A stretch of DNA of 64,000 nucleotides, taken from NCBI GenBank assembly GCA_009760855.2, contig WPIO01000004.1, forward strand, positions 4,332,001-4,396,000, in the 5' to 3' direction. Position 1 is the first letter of the stretch, and every line of letters begins with the position of its first letter. This stretch comes from Cristatella mucedo (taxonomy: Eukaryota; Bryozoa; Phylactolaemata; Cristatellidae). The notes beneath the pieces are model-generated. The model ran no database searches. It had not been told where the DNA came from and saw only the letters and a program-made list of their open reading frames with translations. Shown here piece after piece: positions 14,276-52,113 of this stretch. The position numbers and the translations under genes are program-made.

Positions 14276-14965
14276 ATGACCAGTTCATTTGGTCTAATTC
14301 ATAGATTAGGATATTGTAATTCCCTTTTGGCTGGGCTACCAAAGAAAGCTATTATGCCACTACAGCGGACTATGAATATGGCTGCAAGGCTGGTCTTCAA
14401 GTCCCAGCGGTTTGAGCACGTGTCACCTCTGCTGAAAGAGCTAGGATGGTTGCCGGTTGAGCAAAGGATACAGAGCAAAGTTCTTACGCTGACCCACAAG
14501 GCCCGCCACGGCTTGGCTCCTTCGTACCTAGATGAACTGCTGCATCAGTTTCAGCCTGTTCGCGCCCTCAGGTCCTGTGTGGACAATAAATTAGCTGTCC
14601 CATTCCTCCGCTTAAAGACCGTTGGCGACAGAAGCTTTAGCTCTGCAAGTTCTAGACTGTGGAACTCGCTTCCACAATTCTTACGCAACGACATCTACTC
14701 TCCAACTGCCGACTATGGCACATCTTTTTCAGCGGTCCTGAACTGCTACTTCTATGCTACTCACTACCTCAACTGCTCTCCTAACTCTGCTATGCTTCCC
14801 ACTTTCTCTTTGTTGCGTGAGATGAAGTCTGTTGGCTACCGACTGCGTACCGAAAGCCGCTTAGGCTGTGAGTGCGCTATACAAAACTCTCCTGCGTAAC
14901 ACCCACATGGTCTTTATGACTTTGTGGAGTTACTGACGGAGATACATTACATTACATATATGTCC
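14276..14965 (+). pseudogene. L2-B LINE, 3' end of ORF and tail
   Basis: A 207-codon open frame encodes the C-terminal region of an L2-like [58 protein letters not shown]. It ends at TAA, followed by a tail closing GGAGATACATTACATTACAT. 5'-truncated but intact to the stop, so young. It lies about 200 bp before the first traced EFR3 exon. Confidence 0.88.
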
Positions 14966-15160
14966 TGTTCTTAGTTATTGTTGTTCAGGAACCACTGACA
15001 ATCTCTCTCTTACTCTGCTGTTGTAATCTGACCGTGATTAGAATAGAACGACTTGCAGTTTGTGGTCGCCTCTTTTTCGGCCGGCGTTTTTGTGTTATGC
15101 CGCTCTGTCGCTGTCATGCTCGCTCGGACTTTCGTGCACTGCTGACTTTATATTCGGCAG

Positions 15161-41473
<26,313 letters not shown>

Positions 41474-42861
41474 CTAGGCCACGCCTACACACTTACCGAT
41501 GGCTTTTGCGACCCTGTCACCAACCGGAATGCCCTCGTCTCGACCGCGTCGTGACAGAGGAGCTGACTGGAACATTTTCAGCTGTTGGACCGTTGCCTGG
41601 ATGCCAGGCGACTTCATGCGTCGTGGTCGTTAGGCTTCAGTCATTATGGAAGTGCCAGATGCCAGCGGCTATTCTGGGACTTTGCGGTCGCCACAGCGCA
41701 CAGGATTCTGCCTCGCCCTGGGCCAGAGGGTTCTGAGGCAGCAGCTGCATCAATGCTGCTTCTGCGACTGGCAGCTGGCTCTGCGGCAATAGCGGCGCTG
41801 CCTGCAGCAGCAGCCGTGCTTCACTGCTGCTGCTGCCGAATCCCACTCTGCTCATGCTTAGCGTGATGCACGTTGCAGAGCTCGCGCTACAGCAGCAGCA
41901 GCTAAGCGTAGCTTCGCCAGTCGTTTGTTTGTGGCACATGTCACAGCGGTGCTGACTTCGCACTGGCATAGAACTTTACTTGTATCCAGTAAAGTTCGAT
42001 CCTGCGGGTGCTGAAAAACTGCCGTTTTTCTTCTAGTTCGACGACCTTCTCATCTTCTGGCGTTTTGCGTTTTGGCTAAAGCTGCCGCCGACGGCCAGCA
42101 CACCCAAACTACGAGTGGCAAAGCGTTCGACTTTTGCTAGTCGCTAGCTTACTAACTAGGTCATCCATGAGCATGTGCAGCCGAAGATTGGTGGCTTCGT
42201 GAGTGTCTAGGCCTGCATGTGTCTCTATCTTCTGGCTGTGACCTCATTTTTCTACTTTGGCAACTAGTCTTTCCAAGTTGTTAGAGGAGAATATTGTTTG
42301 CCACATTATGCTGTTAGCGACTGGCACCCCGAAATAAGTGAATATTTATGTACCTGTATATAACCTATAAATACTAAGTGCTGGCCCGAAAAATCGACGA
42401 ATCTTAGGGTTCAAGATTTAATCTCATGTATGTCAACGTTTCACGGACTGCAGGCTAACAAAATATCTAGAGAATAGGATAGCACGAAATAGCTATATTT
42501 TTAACAAATCGTGCAGCCTACCTACTTGGTTTTCTTACCAGTTGCAGAAATACAAGCAATGTGACCCGGTTGTTTCAGCATCTGGGGCAATTTCTGGCTT
42601 TCGACGAGGGATATTATTTTAATTATGGTCGGAAGACTGAAAAATAAGATTAGCTATGTGCATCCATTAACCTCCTTCCTCTCTAAAAATCAATCTCAAC
42701 AACCATAGTGAGCATTTCTTCATCAATCACCGAGCACCGAGATTTTGAAGCATCGTAATGTGAGCATGCACAACCGTAGGCTGTGGACGTGGTTCGAAGG
42801 GTTGCAAGAAATTGATGACGTGTCAAAACTGATAAAATGAATTAAGTAATTCTGTTAATTT
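41474..42861. other. EFR3 3' flank
   Basis: Probably contains the EFR3 3' UTR; CAG/CTG runs at about 41740-41905. From about 42700 it resembles the dispersed repeat at 39190-40060. No gene recognised. Confidence 0.45.
41737..41905. repeat. Scattered CAG and CTG runs
   Basis: Alternating CAG and CTG clusters (for example 41804-41812 against 41825-41835), again in both orientations. Confidence 0.7.
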
Positions 42862-43935
42862 GTACCTTTGCTTTGATCCCTCCCAGCCTTCGAGCACCTC
42901 AAATTCTCTAAACTCACTTGCTGCATGCATTGATGACATCCGCACATGCATGGCAGCAAATTTTCTAAAACTAAATGATGACAAAACTAACTTACTAGTT
43001 ATGGGCAAACCCAGTGTGATTCAGAGATTGGAAAGGTTGTCTCTCAAAATTGGCTCTGCCAGCATATCTCCCGTCGAATCAGCTCGAAATCTAGGTGTCA
43101 TATTCCACAGCGACCTCTCGTTAGACGACCATATCAGCTCCACAGTCAAAACTGCCTATTTTCAGCTTCATAACATTGCTAAAATTCGGGCTTGTTTAGA
43201 TAAGGATACCACGTCCAAGTTGGTCCATGCATTCGTGACATCTCGTCTCGACTTCTGCAACTCACTGCTTACTGGCCTACCAGCATGTGTGATCAGGCGA
43301 TTGCAGCTGGTGCAAAACTCTGCAGCTAGGCTTGTCTGTTGTCAGCGTCACAGTTGCCACGTCACACCACTTTTCGCCGACCTGCACTGGCTTCCAGTCA
43401 AGCAACAGATTGACCAAGGTTTTGTCACTCACTTTTAGGTCCCTTCATTCTATGGCTCCAGCCTATCTCTCCGACATACTCCCCCATCAGGCCAAGCATC
43501 GTACCACCTGCTTTTCGGAATCCAACAGTCTTGAAATACCTCGTACAAATCTTAAATCCTTTGGAGACCGTGCATTTAGTTCGTATGCTCCCAAAGCCTG
43601 GAACTCCCTCCCGACCTGCGTCAGAACATACCCAGACCTGACCACATTTAAAAGGAACTTAAAAACGCACCTATTTAGGATAGCAATTAGTGGGTCCCTG
43701 TGATTCGTCCTTGATGTGCTTATGCGTGCTGACACTGTGCATGCTGCCACTAACCACATTTGCATGCTGACCCTGTGCATGTCACCCCTAACCATGTTAT
43801 TCATTTTGTTTGTTCTTCAAGCATGATTTTACTTACCATTCAATTGCATTTCCCTTTGCAGCAAATGTAAAGCGCCTAAAAAGAGATAAAGTTCTCCGAG
43901 GGCGCTTTATCAAGTACATTTTTATTATTATTATA
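42862..43935 (+). pseudogene. L2-A LINE 3' third
   Basis: Begins in the RT right after the YADD motif (LYLCFDPSQPSS), continues through FLKLNDDKTNLLVMGKPS and HAFVTSRLDFCNSLLTG; one small deletion near 43412 shifts the frame, then FSSYAPKAWNSLPTCVR to the stop, 3' UTR and ATT repeats. Very similar to the copy at 17322-18311. It splits the dispersed repeat. Confidence 0.92.
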
Positions 43936-43974
43936 ATTTATGAGAAGTCAGTTTTGTTTCGTGCAGGTGTTTGG

Positions 43975-44640
43975 CAAGGTGAGTGTTAAAACTTACAAAA
44001 TAACTACAGTGAACACTTTAACGCATTAAGACCACCGTGGATTTAGCGTCTCGTGTGTTTGCCAAGACTTCCAAAGTAGTTGTCATCTACTATACTGCTT
44101 TTTTCACCAGGAGACTTGGTTGGCTGATTTCTTGCCTTGATTACACCACCGATTCCTTGCATATTCCGAGACTGAGGCCTCACTCGCCTATGTCTGCGAA
44201 TGCATCCGCAAAACAAGTCTGAAACTTCAAGCATTCCCGAACTGATGACAGAGATGGTCGTTTAGATACACTTTCTAGAAGGGACACCTTGCACATCCGA
44301 AAATTCTGACTTCGCTACATTATGATGGTGCTGACAAAAGCTATCCTTCGAAAACTGCAACTTTTACTGAAACCGCCAAGCAAGTCAACTATGCATGTTT
44401 TTTACACCTACAAGGCTAAACAAGAATGTGACAGCAGCATGAATAATTTGCTGCATTTATTGCTTCCCCATTAATCTCTGTGGTGGCATTTTGGCTATGA
44501 TTTTGAAAACTCGACGAAGTCTCAGATTCGTGCTCATTCCCAGAGTTCGTGTATTTTTCGAGCCTGCACCGTGTGCATGCGCGCGCACGCGCGAGCCCGT
44601 GTGCGCCTGTGTACTTGCAAGCGGCCCGTGTTCGCACGTG
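43975..44640 (+). repeat. Unclassified dispersed repeat, copy 2 (split by L2-A)
   Basis: Ordered similarity to 39440-40010 after the L2-A insertion; the 5' part of this copy is at about 42700-42850. Confidence 0.55.
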
Positions 44641-44935
44641 AATAACACTGACAAAAAATGGTATACAGTGAACCAGTATGTGTGCTTTGGCGAATACCCT
44701 TGCACACGAATGGCTATCGCTCAAGAAACATTTCTTGTGCGACAACTGTTCATAGTTGTATTGCAAGAATGAATGTCAAGCTTGTCGCTTTTCCAGCTCA
44801 TCTGCTCATCTGCTGTACTTAACATTCAAGGCTTCAGAATCAGCTGCGGGTATTCATAGAAGCAAAAATGCCTTCCTCGTCAGCCAACTTCCTAACGCTA
44901 AATGGTAACTACACTGAAGTCTCCTTTTATGCTCA

Positions 44936-45046
44936 ATAATAATAGCAATAATGTACATTTGTATACCGCCCTCAGGGAACCGAATCACTTTCTAGGCACT
45001 TTACAGATGCTGTGAAGAAAGCATGGCCAAATGATTAGCGGTAAAT
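44936..45046 (-). mobile_element. L2-A LINE tail stub
   Basis: AATAATAGCAATAATGTACA, then ACTTTCTAGGCACTTTACAG in reverse orientation. Confidence 0.8.
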
Positions 45047-45634
45047 CTTTGGGCTGGAAGCCATCAACCTTAAGTCAACGCTTGACTTAAGCTCTCGTCG
45101 GCCGCGGTGAAACCGTCGACTAGTGTCCGTAATACAGGTGTCCTCTTTGATGACTGCACGATCGGTCGCTTTCACGATTTATCCAAAGACTGCTTGCACA
45201 GGCAGGCGCTCACCTTTTCTGTTATCCTTATCGAAGACTTGGAAATGCTGCAATGACTAACTAAGATCCTACTAGGTCCTTTGTTCTCTGTACGCTACAC
45301 CAGTACTGGCAGGGTTTCCGAAAAGCATTAATCCTTCAAAAGGTTAGTGCAAATTAAGACCTTCGCTAGCTTGGCTTTTGACTCCCAGAAGTTCAGCCAG
45401 TTTTATGATGATGTGCTCGTCTGTGCTGAACTGCTGCTGCAGTTCCAGTTCGTCGTGCTCTCAGCACAAATTCACAGACTCCTTTGCGGTCACCGAGTCT
45501 GTCGGTGGGCTGTGGAACTCAATTTCACTCATTGACGAAATCTTTCTCCGTCTGTCGACAATGGCGCATCTTTTCCAGCATTTTTGTACCGTTTATAGCA
45601 CCGTCCCGGTTTCTACGTTATCCGTCTCCACTAA
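45047..45634. other. Intergenic, unassigned
   Basis: No recognised content. Confidence 0.35.
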
Positions 45635-46167
45635 ACAACATAGCTAAAATTCGGACTTGTCCAGACCGGAATACCACATCGAAATTGGTCCGTGCATTTG
45701 TGACATCCCGTCTCGACTTCTGTAACTCACTGCTTGCTGGTGTACCGGCCTGTGCAGTCAGGCACTTACAGATGGTGCAAAACGCTGCTGCTAGGCTTCT
45801 CTGTCGTGAGCCTCGCAGTTGCCACATCACACACCTTCTAGCTGACCTGCACTGGCTCCTAGTCAAGCAAGGCATCGACTTCAAGGTTCTGTAATTCACT
45901 TTTAGGTCCCTTCATTTTTTGGCCCCAGCCTACCAGATCTACTCCCCCACCAGGCCAAGCATCGTAACACCCGCTTTTCCGGAATCGAATCGTTTACCTA
46001 TACCTTATACGAACCTAAAATCCTGTGGAGACTGTACCTTTAGTTCGTATGCTCGTATAGCCTGGAACTCACTTCCGACTGGCAGCGCGACGTCTCCTGA
46101 TTTGACCACACTTAAAAGAAGTTAAAACGCATCAATTGACCGCAGCATTTAGTGAGTCCATGTGATT

Positions 46168-46447
46168 CGCAACGACAACTGCTCTCCTGCTGCCGACTCT
46201 TACGCAACGACAACTGCTCTCCTGCTGCCGACTCTTACGCAACGACAACTGCTCTCCTGCTGCCGACTCTTACGCAACGACAACTGCTCTCCTGCTGCCG
46301 ACTCTTACGCAACGACAACTGCTCTCCTGCTGCCGACTCTTACGCAACGACAACTGCTCTCCTGCTGCCGACTCTTACGCAACGACAACTGCTCTCCTGC
46401 TGCCGACTCTTACGCAACGACAACCAGCCTCCTGCTGCCGACTATGG
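46168..46447. repeat. 35-bp minisatellite, eight units
   Basis: Seven identical copies starting CGCAACGACAACTGCTCTCC and one diverged eighth. The unit corresponds to codons for [11 protein letters not shown] in intact L2-B copies, so it is an expansion of LINE coding sequence. There are no spacers. Confidence 0.97.
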
Positions 46448-46685
46448 CTCATCCTTTTCAGCGGTCCTGAGCTGCTACTTCCATTCTACTCACTACCTCG
46501 ACTGCTCTCCTGACTCTGCTATGCTTCCCACTTTCTCTTTGTTGCGTGAGACGAAGTCTGTTGGGTACCGAATGCGTACCGAAAGCCGCTTAGGCTGTGA
46601 GTGCGCTACACAAAACTCTCCAGCGTAACACCCACGTGGTCTTTATGACTTTGTGGACTTACAGACGGAGATACATTACATTCGT
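46168..46685 (+). pseudogene. L2-B LINE insertion with internal 35-bp tandem array
   Basis: Inserted in the L2-A 3' UTR just after GTGATTCG; ATTCG recurs at the far side (46682-46686) as a likely target duplication. It holds eight copies of a 35-bp unit, then the L2-B C-terminal frame ([19 protein letters not shown]...) and an ACATT tail. Confidence 0.85.
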
Positions 46686-47768
46686 TCTATGTGTGCTTAT
46701 GCGTAGTGACACTTTGCATGCTGCCACTAACCATATTTGATGCTGAACATATGCATGTCACCTCAAACCATGTTATACTTGTTGTCATTGAACGTGCTAC
46801 CACTAACCATTTGATCATGCTTTCTTTGCAGCAAATGTAAAGTACCTAGAAAAAGATTGGGTTCGGCAAGTGTGCTACAGCAAGTGTATTATTATTATTA
46901 TTAGAAAAGAGAAACAAATGATTGCTGAAATCAAGGGAAAACTCGAGAGAGAAGTAAAGTTTTGCCTGAGTGTGACATATACATATACAACCGCGAGAGG
47001 ACGTCGGTTCTTCGGAGTCAACTCGTGATAGCAGCAAGAAAACAAAAATAAGATGGAGCTCGTTCGCATAATTGGTTCGTGCACTGCTGCCGATATGGTC
47101 GAATCAATGAAACAACATTTGAACGTTTTGGAATATCAATGAAAAGGGATTTGGTGGGACCTACTGAGGACGGCGCTGCAGTAAATAAGATACGCATTAG
47201 CTGCATCGATACAGTCGGACAGTCCTGCTTAAAGCACGGTGTACGCCATGGAGTATGCGACACATTGTACACGGAGAGTACTGCCATGGACGATTTCAAC
47301 CTGGATAGTGAGGATATTGATGAAATGGACTATTTTGAAGCAGGTATAGACTTGGAAGAGATCTGCGCCGATACATTAGAAGGAGACGTCGATTATCACG
47401 ATCTGCTCACGAAATCACTCAAGCTTGTCAAATTCATCACATGTTCGAAATATTGTCTTTCAATCCAAGTGAAAGCTGCGTTCGAACTCTAGATTGAACT
47501 GCATCTTGACGCGAAGACGCATTGGAAATCCATCCCAACAATGTTAGTGCCCTTGGTAAAGACAGAAGTCAGCATCCTCGAGACGCTAACCAAATTCAAG
47601 GCTCTGGAAATTATTTGAGACATTGGATTTTGACGCTCTCAAAACTCTTCTGAAGGCCAAGAAACCTGTGAAACTTGCTAATCTAAGTCGAGAAGACGAC
47701 GTTGACGAGTTCGGACACAGTTTCACAATTTATGTTCAGCAAGCTCTCTAACCTGAATAAGGACATTG

Positions 47769-49041
47769 CAGTCGTCCCTCGTTTATCGCGGTTAATCAGT
47801 TGATGTGATGTATCTCCATCTGTAACTCCATAAAGTCATAAAGACCACGTGAGTGTTACGCAGGAGAGTTTTGTATAGCGCACTCGAAGCCTAAGCGGCT
47901 TTCGGTACGCATTCGGTACCCAACAGACTTCGTCTCACGCAACAAAGAGAAAGTGGGAAGCATAGCAGAGTCAGGAGAGCAGTTGAGGTAGTGAGTAGCA
48001 TAGAAGTAGCAGCTCAGGACCTTTTGAAATTGAGGCAGCTGTCGAACACGACACCTAAATTTAGAGCACGTGGTGAAGGTCACACAATAGCATCACCTAT
48101 TAGAACAGCAAAGCCTTTTAATCCAGCCACACACTTAGGTTGTCCTATGAGGAGCAGTTCGGTTTTATCATCATTTAATTTCAGGAAGTTTTCCGACATC
48201 CAGGATCGAATATCGGCAAGGCAAGCATTATGCTTCTCAGTTGCTGCAGCAGATTCCGAGGGTTTGAATGACAAATACAACTGAGTATCGTCAGCATAGA
48301 AGTGATATCCTATTCCATGGGCCTTAATCACTTTTCCCAGGGGTTATGTATAAATGGCGAACAGCAAGGGACCGAGTACAGACCCTTGAGGGACTCCACA
48401 GGTGATCCTTCTCGTGTCTGAGACCTGACCCCCACACCACACGGATTGAACACGATCAGACAAGTATGATTTAAACCACACCACTGCCAGACCGATCGTT
48501 GTTCTCAATCGTTCAAGCAGAACTTCGTAATCAATGGTCTCGAAGGCAGCAGACAGATCTAGCAGAGCTAGGGCAGTGACATTCCGTTGTCGTTGCCACG
48601 TAGAATGTCATTGTTAACACGGAGGAGAGCAGTTTCAGTTCCAGACTCTACCGCGATAAGTGAATTTCCATGAAGTAGGATTGCTTATTTATAAATAGAA
48701 TATTTTCGTATTTAGAACGTAGAAAACCTGTTGACGACCCCCTAAATACAGTTTTAAACATTATTAGTCCTCTGCACATGAAATAACACCCAGTTAGTAA
48801 CCATTACACGGCAGGTTTACATTTGCGGCTGCACTTGGCATTGAAGGATTTGCGGAGGTGCTCGAATACATAAGCCTACAGTACAGTAGTTTATTTTTTA
48901 TTGTAATACAGGGGTGTATAATTAACTCAGACAATCGAGCGCGTGCTGTATCATTTTCAGTCCCCCGATCAACTTTTTAATGGATAATTTGAAAAACCAC
49001 GAGAGTGAAGCCACGAAAGTCGAAGTGGCGAGGGACGACTG
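47769..49041. mobile_element. pogo/Tigger-like non-autonomous DNA transposon inside hAT
   Basis: Ends are inverted repeats: CAGTCGTCCCTCG at the left and CGAGGGACGACTG at the right, followed by TA on the right side. Internal segments CGCGATAAGTGAATTTCC and TTATTTATAAATAGAATATT are familiar from Tigger-like elements. Without the L2-B insert it is about 440 bp and has no transposase frame. Confidence 0.7.
47802..48635 (-). pseudogene. L2-B LINE inserted in the Tigger-like element
   Basis: Minus strand: RT with HFYADDTQLYLSF and FLKLNDDKTELLLIG joined directly to the L2-B tail, so the C-terminal coding region is deleted. Flanked by CAGTT at 47797-47801 and 48636-48640, the likely target duplication. 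Confidence 0.85.
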
Positions 49042-49201
49042 TACTACCAAGTTCATGGAGATTTTGAAATGTCGCATTGAAGAACGACTGAAAAGGATGT
49101 CACGAATCGTTTTCGCAGTCTCAAAGATTCATCTGTCGCCGTGCCAAAAACTACACTAAATTTCGCAGGAAATCCAGCTTCTCGTCTATTTTAATGGCGA
49201 G

Positions 49202-50136
49202 AGTCAAGAAAATACCTATACAATTTGTCCGACAATCAAATGTGTTTGTGGTACCTTTCGAAAGATAAATATGTTAGAACTAGGATCGGAAGTTCTGCGT
49301 GGAAGTGCGACTTCCACGTGAAAGAAAAATCGGTTATGCAAACCACGTCTAACCCGGATGTAAACCAGAAGCAACAGATCTACAAATAAAAGATTTACCG
49401 ATCTCTGCATCGTATGCGACTTGTATCACAACTTGTCGAATCTTGGCAGATCGCGATATATGCTTGAAGCTTGTTGAGGTGCATACTTGTGACTTTTATA
49501 CAGCTTCATTTCCAGGGTTTGTTGGTGCCTTGTAAATTAAATAACTCAACTGATATTTCACGTATCGGAATGAAACTTGGAATGCAAGTTCAGCTCTGCT
49601 TTTTTTTACCATAGTCTTTTATATTTTTGATTTCGGTTTGATACATTTGGCTGGATACGTCATCAAACGACCTGGAGCTTTATTTTCCACAATCGTGGAC
49701 ATATAGTCAATTATATCAAACCGAGATCAAAAATATTAAAGACTAGGGTCAAACAAGCAGAGCTGAACTCGCATTTCAAATTTCACTCCGATATGTGAAA
49801 TATTGGTTATTTAATTTACAAGGCACCAACCAGCCTGGAAATGAAGCTGTATAATAGTCACCAGTATGCACCTCAAACAAGCTTCAAGCATCTATAGCAA
49901 TCTACCACGGTTCGACAAGTTGGGATACAAGACGCATATTATGCAGATCGGTAAATCTTTTGTTTGTAGATTTGTTGCTTCCGGTTTACATCCGGGTTAG
50001 GTGTGGTTTGCATGAATTTTTCCTTTCATGCGGAAGTCGTCAGAACTTCTTATCCCAGTTCTAACATATCGGTCTTTCGAAAGATATCATAAACACATTT
50101 GATTGTCGGAAAAATATTCTAGGTATTTTCTTGACT
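49202..50136. mobile_element. Foldback element: 0.94-kb near-palindrome
   Basis: Left arm 49202-49646 and right arm 49708-50136 are reverse complements with some mismatches, around a spacer of about 60 bp. Terminal sequence AGTCAAGAAAATACCTA is on both ends. No open frame. It sits inside the hAT coding remnant; target duplication not clear. Confidence 0.85.
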
Positions 50137-50465
50137 TTCCCCCTTAAGTCAATTATGTCGAAGTTGTCATCATCGAACAGCTGCCTGATGATGCTGAAAG
50201 GTTGAGCTTGTCTCTTCAAGATGGATTGAATTTGTTGCTTCTAAAAGATGGATCATCAATTGCAGTCGGAGGGCAAGACAGTTTCAAATGGCTCATGTCC
50301 GAATCCTCGCTCTTCAGGAACTCTGGCCAAGTGCACTACAATCTTCAGAAATTGTGCAACTCACTTCTATCCATTAAACCGACATCAGCGGACGTTGAGA
50401 TCTCGTCTCGCAGAGCAGTCGCTTAATGCACTTGCATTCTCGAAATATTATTGTAAGAAGTAAAA

Positions 50466-50779
50466 ATGTATGGATTTAGAACTTACCACGAAAGATATAT
50501 AAAACAGCGTTCATCGCAAAAACAAGCTATTGACTGTAAAATTAGTGAAACGAGAGGAAACAGTAAAAACTGCTGTCAATAGGAGTTTTTTGAAAATTGA
50601 AAACAGTAAACAGCTGTTTTTTCAAAAATGACTTTCAGAAACCGTCTTGGTAGCCAGTGAGCAGTCTGTTGGGGGTCACAGCTAAGTGGGGTCGACTCAC
50701 TGTCAGGTAACCACGGCTCAGGGGGAACACACCGACTTAAAGGTTCTGTCACTAAAAAAAAACACTCTTTAGTCCATTA
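50466..50779. other. Intergenic, unassigned
   Basis: AT-rich, probably the 3' flank of the hAT element; no terminal inverted repeat identified. Confidence 0.35.
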
Positions 50780-51125
50780 ATCCTTTGGCTCCAGCCAACC
50801 TATCAGATCCATTCCTCCACCAGGCTAATCATCGTATCATCAGCTTTTCGGACTCTAATCGTTTACCTATAGCTCGTCCGAACCTCAAAACCTTTGTAGA
50901 TCGTGCCTTTAGTTCGTATGCTCCCAAGGCCTGGAATTCACTTCTGACTTGCATCACATACCCTGACTTGACCACATTCAAAAAGAAATTAAAAACGCAC
51001 CTATTAATGACAGCATTTAGTGGGTCCCTGTGATTCGTCTTTTATGTGCCTATGCGTGCTGACACTGTGCAAGCTGCCACTAACCACACTTGCATACTGA
51101 CCCTGTGCATGACACCCCTAACCGG
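50780..51125 (+). pseudogene. L2-A LINE end, truncated at both sides
   Basis: An open frame with FSSYAPKAWNSLLTCITYPD to the stop, then 3' UTR to GACACCCCTAACC; the hairpin and ATT tail are missing. Confidence 0.85.
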
Positions 51126-51129
51126 GCGT

Positions 51130-52050
51130 GCTGACAGTAGCGACAGCTCAGTGCTGGGCATACGGCAGCATCGGCAAGGCCCAATACCATTCGGCTAGGA
51201 AAACCCAATGACAGCAAGGTTAGGATCTGCTTGGAATACAACGTTTATTAAGCAAAAGATACGCGAGCCTCGGCCTTCGGCAGACTCGAAAGCACTGCAG
51301 CACGGCGGTGAGCGAGCGCCCGCCCGCCTCTCTCTATGGTGCGTGTGTGCAAGAGCGATAACGGTGCATGTGCGTGTGCAAGCGGGCGGGACCACATCGG
51401 CGACTAAGGCGGCAGCACGGTCTACGGGCATCTGTCTAACTGGCGGGCAGAACGCGGCAGTGGAGTGCGCTCTATGGCAGGCGACGCAACGGTTACTGGG
51501 CAACGGCTACTGCGCAGTGCAGCACGCTGAGCACCAACGAAGCAGGAAGCATGCTCGCTCGCGCTGACCACGAGACAGACGACGCCCGGCGAGAGGATAA
51601 AAAAATACTCTACGCACTGCCTGCACGCGCTTGGGCACGCGACATGGCAGGCGGCGGCGGGGCAAAGGGGCATTAAGCAGCGGCACAGAAAACTTGCCGC
51701 TGCGTCGCGGCCGTGTGCTCGCTCGCTGTGTGTGGGGCCCGGCCCGCTTCCTCCTCTCCGCTCACGTCTCGAAGGACGCCACTCGCGACGCTCGGCAGCC
51801 GCTGTAGCCGAGTGTCGCGTTTCGCGGAAAATGCAAGCTCGAGCCGACATCGACGTCGTGCTGCCGCCGCTAATGTGGCGGTCGTCGGGTGCAGCAAAAA
51901 GACGCCGGCAACGGCCGACAGCTGCTTCTGCCGCCGCTGAGCCGAGCCGACACGCCATTGCGACCGACGGCTGCTCTAGGCAACAGGTTGCATAATAAGG
52001 CCTCTCGCTGCTGCGGGGGCGGCGGCAGCACTCTAGCGGCCGGACGCGCT
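51130..52050 (-). other. Probable LAR 3' UTR and downstream GC-rich DNA
   Basis: GC- and CpG-rich stretch following the LAR stop codon. The minus-strand AATAAA (plus-strand TTTATT at 51243-51248) is a candidate polyadenylation signal. Long overlapping open frames here look like a by-product of GC content; none resembles a known protein. Confidence 0.45.
51243..51248 (-). promoter_or_regulatory. Candidate polyadenylation signal of LAR
   Basis: AATAAA on the minus strand about 0.8 kb past the LAR stop. Position and orientation fit; a cDNA end would settle it. Confidence 0.4.
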
Positions 52051-52113
52051 CTACATGTGGTCAAACGAGGCGAGATACTCCAGTGCGGCTTGGTAGCAGA
52101 AAGAGTACTGATC
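52051..52113 (-). CDS. LAR: LAR terminal exon with stop
   Basis: Acceptor TGTCTCTTGCAG. Encodes [20 protein letters not shown] then TAG, matching the family end EDQYxLCYRAALEYLGSFDHYAT but three residues shorter. Confidence 0.94.
   Translation of the reverse strand, partial: DQYSFCYQAALEYLASFDHM

Larger units (their letters stand above)
45635..46905 (+). pseudogene. L2-A LINE 3' part, split by an L2-B insertion
   Basis: First part 45635-46167 encodes LVRAFVTSRLDFCNSLLAG to the end of the ORF with frameshifts and stops; the 3' UTR resumes at about 46686 (TCTATGTGTGCTTATGCG) and ends in ATT repeats at 46905. Confidence 0.85.
47053..50465 (+). pseudogene. hAT-superfamily transposase remnant, split by two insertions
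   Basis: Three coding pieces read as one hAT-type (RNase H-like, BED-associated) transposase. 47053-47768: GPTEDGAAV and CLKHGVRHGVCDTLY, an acidic linker, then after a stop LDAKTHWKS. 49040-49200: KFMEILKCRIEERLKRM. 50137-50465: LQKLCNSLLSIKPTSADVE followed, after a deletion and frameshift, by LRSRLAEQSLNALAFSKYY, the C-terminal dimerisation region. Stops, a frameshift and the insertions make it dead. Assignment is from remembered family motifs. Confidence 0.72.

Noticed and set aside
46168-46447. CRISPR-like array
   Set aside because: Units are directly contiguous with no spacers and derive from LINE coding sequence; the genome is animal.
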